This document shows positions 34,330-46,770 of a stretch of 64,000 nt of DNA, piece by piece. The notes under the pieces are model-generated. The model searched no databases. It was given only the letters and a program-made list of their open reading frames with translations, and was not told the DNA's origin. Within the stretch, counting starts at the first letter, position 1, and the number at the start of each line of letters is the position of its first letter. A program made the translations under genes and the position numbers. The stretch is taken from contig NC_134126.1 of NCBI RefSeq assembly GCF_040939455.1, positions 620,001 to 684,000 of the forward strand, read 5' to 3'. Origin of the DNA: Microcebus murinus. Its lineage: Eukaryota; Chordata; Mammalia; Primates; Cheirogaleidae.

Positions 34330-35283
34330 GTCTGCCGTGGGTGAGTGGACACAGCCAGATCCGCACCTCGCCCTGCCTTTCCGTCTCCCGTGGGCGAGTG
34401 GACACAGCCAGATCCGCACTGCGCCCTGCCTGCCCGTCTGCCGTGGGTGATTGGACACAGCCAGATCCGCACTGCGCCCTGCCTGACCGTCTCCCGTGGG
34501 TGAGTGGACACAGCCAGATCCGCACTGCGGCTTGCCTGCCCGTCACACGTGTGTTAGTGGACACAACCAGATCCGCACTGCGCCCTACCTGCCCGTCTCC
34601 CGTTGGTGAGTGGACACAGCCAGATCCGCACTGCGCCCTGCCTGACCGTCCTTCGTGGGTGAGTGGACACCGCCAGATCCGCACTGCGCCCTGCCTGCCC
34701 GTCTCCCGTGGGTGAGTGGACACAGCCAGATCCGCACTGCGCCCTGCCTGCCCGTCTCCCGTCAGTGAGTGGACACAGCCAGATCCGCACTGCGCACTGC
34801 CTGACCGTCTGCCGTGGGCGAGCGGACACAGCCAGATCCGCACTGCGCCCTGCCTGACCGTCTGCCGTGGGTGAGTGGACACAGCAAGATCCGCACTGCA
34901 CCCTGCCTGACCGTCCTTCGTGGGTGAGTGGACACCGCCAGATCCGCACTGCGCCCTGCCTGCCCGTCTCCCGTGGGTGAGTGGACACAGCCAGAACCGC
35001 ACTGCGCCCTGCCTGCCCCTCTCCCGTCAGTGAGTGGACACAGCCAGATCCGCACTGCTCCCTGCATGCCCGTCTCCCGTGGGTGAGTGGACACAGCCAG
35101 ATCCGCACTGCGCGTTGCCTGCCCGTCTCCCGTGGGCGAGTGGACACAGCCAGATACGCACTGCGCCCTGCCTGCCCGTCTGTCGTGGGCGAGTGGACAC
35201 AGCCAGATCCGCACTGCGCGCTGCCTGCCCGTCTGTCGTGGGCGAGTGGACACAGCCATATCCGCACTGCGCCCTGCCTGCCC
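34330..35283. repeat. HOR block I, unit I2 (18 monomers, 954 bp)
   Basis: This is the tandem partner of I1. I noticed almost no substitutions between the two units over the first 900 bases, so this is among the youngest duplications in the window. At the right end it runs on into CCGTTGGTGAGTAGAC and then block K2. Confidence 0.9.
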
Positions 35284-35326
35284 GTCTGCCGTTGGTGAGT
35301 AGACACAGCCAGATCCACACTGCGCC

Positions 35327-37031
35327 GTGCCTGACCCTCTCTGGTGGGTGAGTGGACACAGCCAGATCCGCACTGCGCCCTGCCTGCCCGTCTCCCGTGG
35401 GTGAGTGGACACAGCCAGATCCGCAGTGCGCCCTGCTTGCCCGTCTCCCGTGGGCGAGTGGACACAGCCAGATCCGCACTGCGCGCTGCCTACCCGTCTC
35501 CCGTGGGCGAGTGGACACAGCCAGATCCGCACTGCGCGCTGCCTGCCCGTCTGTCGTGGGCGAGTGGACACAGCCATATCCGCACTACGCCCTGCCTAAC
35601 CGTCTGCCGTGGGTGAGTGGACACAGCCAGATCCACACTGCGCCCTGCCTGCCCGTCTGCCGTGGGCGAGCGGACACAGCCAGATCCGCACTGTGCACTG
35701 CCTGACCATCTGCCGTGGGTGAGTGGACACAGCCAGATCCGCACTGCGCCCAGCCTGACCGCCTGTCGTTGGTGAGTGGACACAGCCAGATCCGCACTGC
35801 GCCGTGCCTGCCCGTCTGCCGTGGGTGAGTGGACACAGCCAGATCCGCACTGCGCCCTGCCTGCCCGTCTGCCGTGGGTGAGTGGACACAGCCAGATCCG
35901 CACTGCGCCCTTCCTGACCGTCTCCCGTGGGTGAGTGGACACAGCCAGATACGCACTGCGGCTTGCCTGCCCGTCTCACGTGGGTGAGTGGACACAGCCA
36001 GATCCGCACTGCGCCCTACCTGCCCGTCTCCCGTTGGTGAGTGGACACAGCCAGATCCGCACTGCGCCCTGCCTGACCGTCCTCCGTGGGTGAGTGGACA
36101 CCGCCAGATCCGCACTGCGCACTCCCTGCCCGTCTCCCGTGGGTGAGTGGACACAGCCAGATCCGCACTGCGCCCTGCCTGCCCGTCTCCCGTCAGTTAG
36201 TGGACACAGCCAGATCCGCACTGCGCTCTGCCTGACCGCCTGCCGTTGGTGAGTGGACACAGCCAGATCTGCACTGCGCTCTGCCTGACCGTCTGCCGTG
36301 TGTGAGTGGACACAGCCAGATGCACACTGCGCCCTGCCTGCCCGTCGGCCGTGGCGAGTGGACACAACCAGATCCGCACTGCGCCCTGCCTGACCGTCTG
36401 CCGTGGGTGAGTGGACACAGCCAGATCCGCACTGCGCCCTGCCTGACCGCCTGCCGTGGGTGAGTGGACACAGCCAGATCCGCACTGCGCCCTGCCTGCC
36501 CGTCTCTCGTGGGCGAGTGCATACAGCCAGATCCGCACTGCGCCCTGCTTGTCCTTCTGCCGTGGGTGAGTGGACACAGCCAGATCCGCACTGCGCCCTG
36601 CCTGACCGTCTGCCGTGTGTGAGTGGACACAGCCAGAACCACACTGCGCCCTGCCTGCCCGTATGCCGTGGGTGATTGGACACAGCCCGATCCGCACTGC
36701 GCCCTGCCTGACCGTCTGCCGTGGGTGAGTGGACACAGCCAGATCCGCACTGCGCCCTGCCTGACCGTCTCCCGTGGGCGAGTGGACAAAGCCAGATCCA
36801 CACTGCGCCCTGCCTGCCCCTGTGCCGTGGGCGAGTGGACACAGCCAGATCCGCACTGCGCCGTGCCTGACCGTCTGCCGTGGGTGAGTGGACACAGCCA
36901 GATCCACACTGCGCCCTGCCTGACCGTCTGCCGTGGGTGAGTGGACACCGCCAGATCCGCACTGCGCCCTGCCTGCCCGTCTCCCGTGGGTGAGTGGACA
37001 CAGCCAGATCCGCACTGCGCCTTGCCTGCCC
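35327..37031. repeat. HOR block K, copy K2 (overlaps J1)
   Basis: K2 matches 12,060-13,765. It contains a one-base deletion at about 36,353 (GGCCGTGGCGAG) that is absent from K1, J2 and J3. GTGCATACAG near 36,518 is also private. K2 forms the left part of block J. Confidence 0.83.
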
Positions 37032-37742
37032 GTCTCACGTGGGTGAGTGGACACAGCCACATCCGCACTGCGCCCTACCTGCCCGTCTCCCGTGGGTGAG
37101 TGGACACAGCCAGATCCGCACTGCACCCTGCCTGACCGTCTCCCGTGGGTGGGTGGACACAGCCAGATCCGCACTGCGCCCTGCCTGCCCGTCTCCCATC
37201 AGTGAGTGGACACAGCCAGATCCGCACTGCGCCCTGCCTGACCGTCTGCTGTGGGTGAGTGGACACAGCCAGATCCGCACGGCGCCCTGCCTGACCGCCT
37301 GCCGTGGGTGAGTGGACACAGCCAGATCCGCACTGCGCCCTGCCTGCCCGTCTCCCGGGGGCGAGTGGACACAGCCAGATCCGCACTGCGCCCTGCCTGC
37401 CCTTCTGCCGTGGGTGAGTGGACACCGCCAGATCCGCACTGCGCCCTGCCTGCCCGTCTGCCGTGGGCGAGTGGACACAGCCAGATCCGCACTGCGCCCT
37501 GCCTGACCTTCTGCCGTGGGTGAGTGGACACAGCCAGATCCGCACTGCGCCCTGCCTGACCGCCTTCCGTGGGTGAGTGGACAAGCCAGATCCGCACTGC
37601 GCCCTGCCTGCCCGTCTCCCGTGGGTGAGTGGACAGAGCCAGATCCGCACTGCGCACTGCCTGCCCGTCTCCCGTGGGTGAGTGGACACAGCCAGATCCG
37701 CACTGCGCCCTGCCTGCCCGTCTGCCGTGGGCGAGTGGACAC
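35360..37742. repeat. HOR block J, copy J1 (45 monomers)
   Basis: This is the first of three tandem copies (lengths 2,383, 2,648 and 2,384 bp). Each ends in a GGACACATCCAG monomer (37,739, 40,387 and 42,771). J1 has two one-base deletions: one at 36,353 that is its own, and GGACAAGCC at about 37,584 that is shared with J2 and J3. Confidence 0.9.
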
Positions 37743-40390
37743 ATCCAGATCCGCACTGCGCCCTGCCTGCCCGTCTCCCGTGGGTGAGTGGACACAGCCA
37801 GATCCGCAGTGCGCCCTGCTTGCCCGTCTCCCGTGGGCGAGTGGACACAGCCAGATCCGCACTGCGCGCTGCCTACCCGTCTCCCGTGGGCGAGTGGACA
37901 CAGCCAGATCCGCACTGCGCGCTGCCTGCCCGTCTGTCGTGGGCGAGTGGACACAGCCATATCCGCACTACGCCCTGCCTAACCGTCTGCCGTGGGTGAG
38001 TGGACACAGCCAGATCCACACTGCGCCCTGCCTGCCCGTCTGCCGTGGGCGAGCGGACACAGCCAGATCCGCACTGTGCACTGCCTGACCATCTGCCGTG
38101 GGTGAGTGGACACAGCCAGATCCGCACTGCGCCCAGCCTGACCGCCTGTCGTTGGTGAGTGGACACAGCCAGATCCGCACTGCGCCGTGCCTGCCCGTCT
38201 GCCGTGGGTGAGTGGACACAGCCAGATCCGCACTGCGCCCTGCCTGCCCGTCTGCCGTGGGTGAGTGGACACAGCCAGATCCGCACTGCGCCCTTCCTGA
38301 CCGTCTCCCGTGGGTGAGTGGACACAGCCAGATACGCACTGCGGCTTGCCTGCCCGTCTCACGTGGGTGAGTGGACACAGCCAGATCCGCACTGCGCCCT
38401 ACCTGCCCGTCTCCCGTTGGTGAGTGGACACAGCCAGATCCGCACTGCGCCCTGCCTGACCGTCCTCCGTGGGTGAGTGGACACCGCCAGATCCGCACTG
38501 CGCACTCCCTGCCCGTCTCCCGTGGGTGAGTGGACACAGCCAGATCCGCACTGCGCCCTGCCTGCCCGTCTCCCGTCAGTTAGTGGACACAGCCAGATCC
38601 GCACTGCGCTCTGCCTGACCGCCTGCCGTTGGTGAGTGGACACAGCCAGATCTGCACTGCGCTCTGCCTGACCGTCTGCCGTGTGTGAGTGGACACAGCC
38701 AGATGCACACTGCGCCCTGCCTGCCCGTCGGCCGTGGGCGAGTGGACACAACCAGATCCACACTGCGCCCTGCCTGACCGTCTGCCGTGGGTGAGTGGAC
38801 ACAGCCAGATCCGCACTGCGCCCTGCCTGACCGCCTGCCGTGGGTGAGTGGACACAGCCAGATCCGCACTGCGCCCTGCCTGCCCGTCTCCCGTGGGCGA
38901 GTGGATACAGCCAGATCCGCACTGCGCCCTGCTTGTCCTTCTGCCGTGGGTGAGTGGACACAGCCAGATCCGCACTGCGCCCTGCCTGACCGTCTGCCGT
39001 GTGTGAGTGGACACAGCCAGAACCACACTGCGCCCTGCCTGCCCGTATGCCGTGGGTGATTGGACACAGCCCGATCCGCACTGCGCCCTGCCTGACCGTC
39101 TGCCGTGGGTGAGTGGACACAGCCAGATCCGCACTGCGCCCTGCCTGACCGTCTCCCGTGGGCGAGTGGACAAAGCCAGATCCACACTGCGCCCTGCCTG
39201 CCCCTGTGCCGTGGGCGAGTGGACACAGCCAGATCCGCACTGCGCCGTGCCTGACCGTCTGCCGTGGGTGAGTGGACACAGCCAGATCCACACTGCGCCC
39301 TGCCTGACCGTCTGCCGTGGGTGAGTGGACACCGCCAGATCCGCACTGCGCCCTGCCTGCCCGTCTCCCGTGGGTGAGTGGACACAGCCAGATCCGCACT
39401 GCGCCTTGCCTGCCCGTCTCACGTGGGTGAGTGGACACAGCCACATCCGCACTGCGCCCTACCTGCCCGTCTCCCGTGGGTGAGTGGACACAGCCAGATC
39501 CGCACTGCACCCTGCCTGACCGTCTCCCGTGGGTGGGTGGACACAGCCAGATCCGCACTGCGCCCTGCCTGCCCGTCTCCCGTCAGTGAGTGGACACAGC
39601 CAGATCCGCACTGCGCCCTGCCTGACCGTCTGCTGTGGGTGAGTGGACACAGCCAGATCCGCACGGCGCCCTGCCTGACCGCCTTCCGTGGGTGAGTGGA
39701 CACAGCCAGATCCGCACTGCGCCCTGCCTGCCCGTCTCCCGGGGGCGAGTGGACACAGCCAGATCCGCACTGCGCCCTGCCTGCCCTTCTGCCGTGGGTG
39801 AGTGGACACCGCCAGATCCGCACTGCGCCCTGCCTGCCCGTCTGCCGTGGGCGAGTGGACACAGCCAGATCCGCACTGCGCCCTGCCTGACCTTCTGCCG
39901 TGGGTGAGTGGACACAGCCAGATCCGCACTGCGCCCTGCCTGACCGCCTTCCGTGGGTGAGTGGACAAGCCAGATCCGCACTGCGCCCTGCCTGCCCGTC
40001 TCCCGTGGGTGAGTGGACAGAGCCAGATCCGCACTGCGCACTGCCTGCCCGTCTCCCGTGGGTGAGTGGACACAGCCAGATCCGCACTGCGCCCTGCCTG
40101 CCCGTCTGCCGTGGGCGAGTGGACACAGCCAGATCCGCACTGCGCCCTGCCTGACCTTCTGCCGTGGGTGAGTGGACACAGCCAGATCCGCACTGCGCCC
40201 TGCCTGACCGCCTTCCGTGGGTGAGTGGACAAGCCAGATCCGCACTGCGCCCTGCCTGCCCGTCTCCCGTGGGTGAGTGGACAGAGCCAGATCCGCACTG
40301 CGCACTGCCTGCCCGTCTCCCGTGGGTGAGTGGACACAGCCAGATCCGCACTGCGCCCTGCCTGCCCGTCTGCCGTGGGCGAGTGGACAC
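37743..40390. repeat. HOR block J, copy J2 (50 monomers)
   Basis: This is the second copy, longer than the others by five monomers because a 264-bp segment near 39,845-40,108 is repeated at about 40,109-40,372. The GGACAAGCC deletion lies inside the repeated segment and so occurs twice, at 39,967 and 40,231. The order of all other subtypes matches J1 and J3. Confidence 0.9.
39845..40372. repeat. 5-monomer tandem duplication inside J2
   Basis: Two 264-bp units (5 x 53 less the GGACAAGCC deletion) lie in direct tandem, recognisable by CTGACCTTCTGCCG near 39,887 and 40,151, CTGACCGCCTTCCG near 39,940 and 40,204, and GGACAGAGCC near 40,015 and 40,279. J1 and J3 have a single copy. Confidence 0.88.
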
Positions 40391-42774
40391 ATCCAGATCC
40401 GCACTGCGCCCTGCCTGCCCGTCTCCCGTGGGTGAGTGGACACAGCCAGATCCGCAGTGCGCCCTGCTTGCCCGTCTCCCGTGGGCGAGTGGACACAGCC
40501 AGATCCGCACTGCGCGCTGCCTACCCGTCTCCCGTGGGCGAGTGGACACAGCCAGATCCGCACTGCGCGCTGCCTGCCCGTCTGTCGTGGGCGAGTGGAC
40601 ACAGCCATATCCGCACTACGCCCTGCCTAACCGTCTGCCGTGGGTGAGTGGACACAGCCAGATCCACACTGCGCCCTGCCTGCCCGTCTGCCGTGGGCGA
40701 GCGGACACAGCCAGATCCGCACTGTGCACTGCCTGACCATCTGCCGTGGGTGAGTGGACACAGCCAGATCCGCACTGCGCCCAGCCTGACCGCCTGTCGT
40801 TGGTGAGTGGACACAGCCAGATCCGCACTGCGCCGTGCCTGCCCGTCTGCCGTGGGTGAGTGGACACAGCCAGATCCGCACTGCGCCCTGCCTGCCCGTC
40901 TGCCGTGGGTGAGTGGACACAGCCAGATCCGCACTGCGCCCTTCCTGACCGTCTCCCGTGGGTGAGTGGACACAGCCAGATACGCACTGCGGCTTGCCTG
41001 CCCGTCTCACGTGGGTGAGTGGACACAGCCAGATCCGCACTGCGCCCTACCTGCCCGTCTCCCGTTGGTGAGTGGACACAGCCAGATCCGCACTGCGCCC
41101 TGCCTGACCGTCCTCCGTGGGTGAGTGGACACCGCCAGATCCGCACTGCGCACTCCCTGCCCGTCTCCCGTGGGTGAGTGGACACAGCCAGATCCGCACT
41201 GCGCCCTGCCTGCCCGTCTCCCGTCAGTTAGTGGACACAGCCAGATCCGCACTGCGCTCTGCCTGACCGCCTGCCGTTGGTGAGTGGACACAGCCAGATC
41301 TGCACTGCGCTCTGCCTGACCGTCTGCCGTGTGTGAGTGGACACAGCCAGATGCACACTGCGCCCTGCCTGCCCGTCGGCCGTGGGCGAGTGGACACAAC
41401 CAGATCCGCACTGCGCCCTGCCTGACCGTCTGCCGTGGGTGAGTGGACACAGCCAGATCCGCACTGCGCCCTGCCTGACCGCCTGCCGTGGGTGAGTGGA
41501 CACAGCCAGATCCGCACTGCGCCCTGCCTGCCCGTCTCCCGTCGGCGAGTGGATACAGCCAGATCCGCACTGCGCCCTGCTTGTCCTTCTGCCGTGGGTG
41601 AGTGGACACAGCCAGATCCGCACTGCGCCCTGCCTGACCGTCTGCCGTGTGTGAGTGGACACAGCCAGAACCACACTGCGCCCTGCCTGCCCGTATGCCG
41701 TGGGTGATTGGACACAGCCCGATCCGCACTGCGCCCTGCCTGACCGTCTGCCGTGGGTGAGTGGACACAGCCAGATCCGCACTGCGCCCTGCCTGACCGT
41801 CTCACGTGGGCGAGTGGACAAAGCCAGATCCACACTGCGCCCTGCCTGCCCCTGTGCCGTGGGCGAGTGGACACAGCCAGATCCGCACTGCGCCGTGCCT
41901 GACCGTCTGCCGTGGGTGAGTGGACACAGCCAGATCCACACTGCGCCCTGCCTGACCGTCTGCCGTGGGTGAGTGGACACCGCCAGATCCGCACTGCGCC
42001 CTGCCTGCCCGTCTCCCGTGGGTGAGTGGACACAGCCAGATCCGCACTGCGCCTTGCCTGCCCGTCTCACGTGGGTGAGTGGACACAGCCACATCCGCAC
42101 TGCGCCCTACCTGCCCGTCTCCCGTGGGTGAGTGGACACAGCCAGATCCGCACTGCACCCTGCCTGACCGTCTCCCGTGGGTGGGTGGACACAGCCAGAT
42201 CCGCACTGCGCCCTGCCTGCCCGTCTCCCGTCAGTGAGTGGACACAGCCAGATCCGCACTGCGCCCTGCCTGACCGTCTGCTGTGGGTGAGTGGACACAG
42301 CCAGATCCGCACGGCGCCCTGCCTGACCGCCTTCCGTGGGTGAGTGGACACAGCCAGATCCGCACTGCGCCCTGCCTGCCCGTCTCCCGGGGGCGAGTGG
42401 ACACAGCCAGATCCGCACTGCGCCCTGCCTGCCCTTCTGCCGTGGGTGAGTGGACACCGCCAGATCCGCACTGCGCCCTGCCTGCCCGTCTGCCGTGGGC
42501 GAGTGGACACAGCCAGATCCGCACTGCGCCCTGCCTGACCTTCTGCCGTGGGTGAGTGGACACAGCCAGATCCGCACTGCGCCCTGCCTGACCGCCTTCC
42601 GTGGGTGAGTGGACAAGCCAGATCCGCACTGCGCCCTGCCTGCCCGTCTCCCGTGGGTGAGTGGACAGAGCCAGATCCGCACTGCGCACTGCCTGCCCGT
42701 CTCCCGTGGGTGAGTGGACACAGCCAGATCCGCACTGCGCCCTGCCTGCCCGTCTGCCGTGGGCGAGTGGACAC
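40391..42774. repeat. HOR block J, copy J3 (45 monomers)
   Basis: This is the third copy, offset 2,648 bp from J2. It carries the GGACAAGCC deletion at about 42,614 and lacks the five-monomer insertion. Private substitutions include CTCCCGTCGGCG near 41,537 and CGTCTCACGTGGGCG near 41,802. After the final GGACACATCCAG monomer the array changes composition. Confidence 0.9.
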
Positions 42775-44439
42775 ATCCAGATCCGCACTGCGCCCTGCCT
42801 GACCGTCTGCTGTGGGTGACTGGACACAGCCAGATCCACACTGCGCCCTGCCTGCCCCTCTGCCGTGGGCGAGTGGACACAGCCAGATCCGCACTGCGCC
42901 CTTCTTGACCGTCTGCCGTGGGTGAGTGGACACAGACAGATCTGCACTGCGCCCTGCCTGCCGGTCTCTCGTGGGTGAGTGGACACAGCCAGATCCGCAC
43001 TGCGCCCTGCTTGCCCGTCTGCCGTGGGCGAGTGGACACTGCCAGATCCGCATTGCGCCCTGCCTGACCGTCTGCCGTGGGTGAGTGGACACAGCCAGAT
43101 CCACACTGCGCCCTGCCTGCCCGTCCTCCGTGGGCGAGTGGACACAGCCAGATCCGCACTGCGCCCTGCCTGACCGTCTGCCGTGGGTGAGTGGACACAG
43201 CCAGATCCGCACTGCGCCCTGCCTAACAGCCTTCCGTGGGTGAGTGGACACAGCCAGATCCGCACTGCGCCCTGCCTGCCCGTCTCCCCTGGGCGAGTGG
43301 ACACAGCCAGATCCGCACTGCGCCCTGCCTGCCCGTCTGCCGTGGGTGAGAAGACACAGCCAGATCCGCACTGCGCCTTGCCTGCTCGTCTCCCGTCGGT
43401 GAGTGGACACAGCCAGATCCACACTGCGCCCTGCCTGCCCGTCTCCCGTGGGTGAGTGGACACAGCCAGATCCGCACTGCGCCCTGCCTGCCCGTCTCGC
43501 GTGGGCGAGTGGACACAGCCAGATCCGCACTGCGCCCTGCCTGCCGGTCTCCCGTGGGTGAGTGGACACAGCCAGATCCGCACTGCGCCCTGCCTGCCCG
43601 TCTCCCGTGGGTGAGTGGACACAGCCAGATCCGCACTGCGCCCTGCCTGCCCGTCTCGCGTGGGCGAGTGGACACAGCCAGATCCGCACTGCGCCCTGCC
43701 TGCCGGTCTCCCGTGGGTGAGTGGACACAGCAAGATCCGCACTGCGCCCTGCCTGCCCGTCTGCCGTGGGCGAGAGGACACAGCCAGATCCGCACTGCGC
43801 CCTACCTAACCGTCTGCCGTGGGTGAGTGGACACAGCCAGATCCACACTGCGCCCTGCCTGCCCGTCTGCCGTGGGCGAGTGGACACAGCCAGATCCGCA
43901 CTGCGCCCTGCCTGACCGTCTGCCGTGGGTGAGTGGACACAGCCAGATCCGCACTGCGCCCTGCCTGCCCGTCTCCCGTGGGCGAGTGGACACAGCCAGA
44001 TCCGCACTGCGCCTTGCCTGCCCGTCTCCCGTCAGTGAGTGTACACAGCCAGATCCGCAGTGCGCCCTGCCTGCCCGTAACCCTTGGGCGAGTGGACACA
44101 GCCAGATCCGCACTGCGCCCTGCCTACCCGTCTCCCGTGGGCGAGTGGACACAGCCAGATCCGCACTGCGCGCTGCCTGCCCGTCTGCCGTGGGCGAGCG
44201 GACACAGCCAGATCCGCACTGCGCACTGCTTGACCGTCTGCCGTGGGCGAGCGGACACAGCCAGATCCGCACTGTGCACTGCCTGACCATCTGCTGTGGG
44301 TGAGTGGACACAGCCAGATCCACACTGCGCCCTGCCTGACCGCCTGTCGTGGGTGAGTGGACACAGCCAGATCCGCACTCCGCCGTGCCTGCCCGTCTGC
44401 CGTGGGTGAGTGGACACAGCCAGATCCACACTGCGCCCT
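42775..44439. repeat. Mixed region with a 3-monomer (159-bp) duplication
   Basis: About 31 monomers of varied subtype. Near 43,490-43,560 a CGTCTCGCGTGGGCG monomer is followed by a CTGCCGGTCTCCCG monomer, and the same pair returns 159 bp later (43,650-43,720), so three monomers are duplicated. The region also has H-like dimers (42,800-43,170), CCTAACAGCCTTCCG near 43,222 and CCCGTAACCCTTGGG near 44,075. No gene is seen. Confidence 0.75.
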
Positions 44440-46770
44440 GCCTGCCCGTCGGCCGTGGGCGAGTGGACACAACCAGATCCGCACTGCGCCCTGCCTGACC
44501 GTCTGCCGTGGGTGAGTGGACACAGCCAGATCCGACTGCGCCCTGCCTGACCGCCTGCCGTGGGTGAGTGGACACAGCCAGATCCGCAATGCGCCCTGAC
44601 TGCGCGTCTCCCGTGGGCGAGTGGATACAGCCAGATCCGCACTGCGCCCTGCTTGCCCTTCTGCCGTGGGTGAGTGGACACAGCCAGATCCGCACTGCGC
44701 CCTGCCTGACCATCTGCCGTGTGTGAGTGGACACAGCCAGAACCACACTGCGCCCTGCCTTCCCATCTGCCGTGGGTGAGTGGACACAGCCCGATCCGCA
44801 CTGCGCCCTGCCTGACCGTGTGCCGTGGGTGAGTGGACACAGCCAGATCCACACTGCGCCCTGCCTGCCCCTGTGCCGTGGGCGAGTGGACACAGCCAGA
44901 TCCGCACTGCGCCGTGCCTGACCGTCTGCCGTGGGTGAGTGGACACAGCCAGATCCGCACTGCGCCCTGCCTGACCGTCTGCCGTGGGTGAGTGGACACC
45001 GCCAGATCCGCACTGCGCCCTGCCTGCCCGTCTCCCGTGGGCGAGTGGACACAGCCAGATCCACACTGCGTCCTGCCTGCCCGTCTGCCGTGGGTGAGTG
45101 GACACAACCAGATCCGCACTGCGCCCTGCCTGACCGTCTCCCGTGGGTGAGTGGACACAGCCAGATCCGCACTGCGCCTTGCCTGCCCGTCTCACGTGGG
45201 TGAGTGGACACAGCCAGATCCGCACTGCGCCCTCCCTGCCCGTCTCCCGTGGGTGAGTGGACACAGCCAGATCCGCACTGCACCCTGCCTGACCGTCCTT
45301 CGTGGGTGAGTGGACACCGCCAGATCCGCACTGCGCGCTGCCTGCCTGTCTCCCGTGGGTGAGTGGACACAGCCAGATCCGCACTGCGCCCTGCCTGCCC
45401 GTCTCCCGTCAGTGAGTGGACACAGCCAGATCCGCACTGCGCCCTGCCTGCCCGTCTCCCGTCAGTGAGTGGACACAGCCAGATCCGCACTGCTCCCTGC
45501 CTGCCCGTCTCCCGTGGGTGAGTGGACACAGCCAGATCCGCACTGCGCGCTGCCTGCCCGTCTCCCGTGGGCGAGTGGACACAGCCAGATCCGCACTGCG
45601 CCCTGCCTGCCCATCTGTCGTGGGCGAGTGGACACAGCCAAATCCGCACTGCGCGCTGCCTGCCCGTCTGTCGTGGGCGAGTGGACACAGCCATATCCGC
45701 ACTGCGCCCTGCCTGCCCGTCTGCCGTTGGTGAGTGGACACAGCCAGATCCACACTGCGCCGTGCCTGCCCGTCTGCCGTGGGTGAGTGGACACAGCCAG
45801 ATCCGCACTGCGCCCTGCCTGACCCTCTCCCGTGGGTGAGTGGACACAGCCAGATCCGCACTGCGCCCTGCCTGCCCGTCTCCCGTGGGTGAGTGGACAC
45901 AGTCAGATCCGCAGTGCTCCCTGCTTGCCCGTCTCCCGTGGGCGAGTGGACACAGCCAGATCCGCACTGCGCGCTGCCTACCCGTCTCCCGTGGGCGAGT
46001 GGACACAGCCAGATCCGCACTGCGCGCTGCCTGCCCGTCTGTCGTGGGCGAGTGGACACAGCCATATCCGAACTACGCCCTGCCTGACCGTCTGCCGTGG
46101 GTGAGTGGAAACAGCCAGATCCACACTGCGCCCTGCCTGCCCGTCTGCCGTGGGCGAGCGGACACAGCCAGATCCGCACTGTGCACTGCCTGACCATCTG
46201 CCGTTGGTGAGTGGACACAGCCAGATCCGCACTGCGCCCTGCCTGACCGCCTGTCGTGGGTGAGTGGACACAGCCAGATCTGCACTCCGCCGTGCCTGCC
46301 CGTCTGCCGTGGGTGAGTGGACACAGCCAGATCCACACTGCGCCCTGCCTGCCCGTCTGCCGTGTGTGAGTGGACACAGCCAGATCCGCACTGCGCCCTT
46401 CCTGACCGTCTCCCGTGGGTGATTGGACACAGCCAGATACGCACTGCGGCTTGCCTGCCCGTCTCACGTGGGTGAGTGGACACAGCCAGATCCGCACTGC
46501 GCCCTACCTGCCCGTCTCCCGTTGGTGAGTGGACACAGCCAGATCCGCACTGCGCCCTGCCTGACCGTCCTTCGTGGGTGAGTGGACACCGCCAGATCCG
46601 CACTGCGCCCTCCCTGCCCGTCTCCCGTGGGTGAGTGGACACAGCCAGATCCGCACTGCGCAATGCCTGCCCGTCTCCCGTCAGTGAGTGGACACAGCCA
46701 GATCCGCACTGCGCTCTGCCTGACCGCCTGCCGTTGGTGAGTCGACACAGCCAGATCTGCACTGCGCCCT
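44440..46770. repeat. HOR block L, copy L1 (44 monomers)
   Basis: L1 is followed directly by L2 (46,771-49,101) at an offset of 2,331 bp, which is 44 monomers less one base. The missing base is in GATCCGACTGCG, present in both copies (44,535 and 46,865), so it predates the duplication. Other landmarks are GACTGCGCGTC near 44,588, CAGTCAGATCCGCAGTGCTCCC near 45,902, split here as the CAGTC and GCAGTGCTCCC variants, and GCGCAATGCCTG in the last part. Confidence 0.88.
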
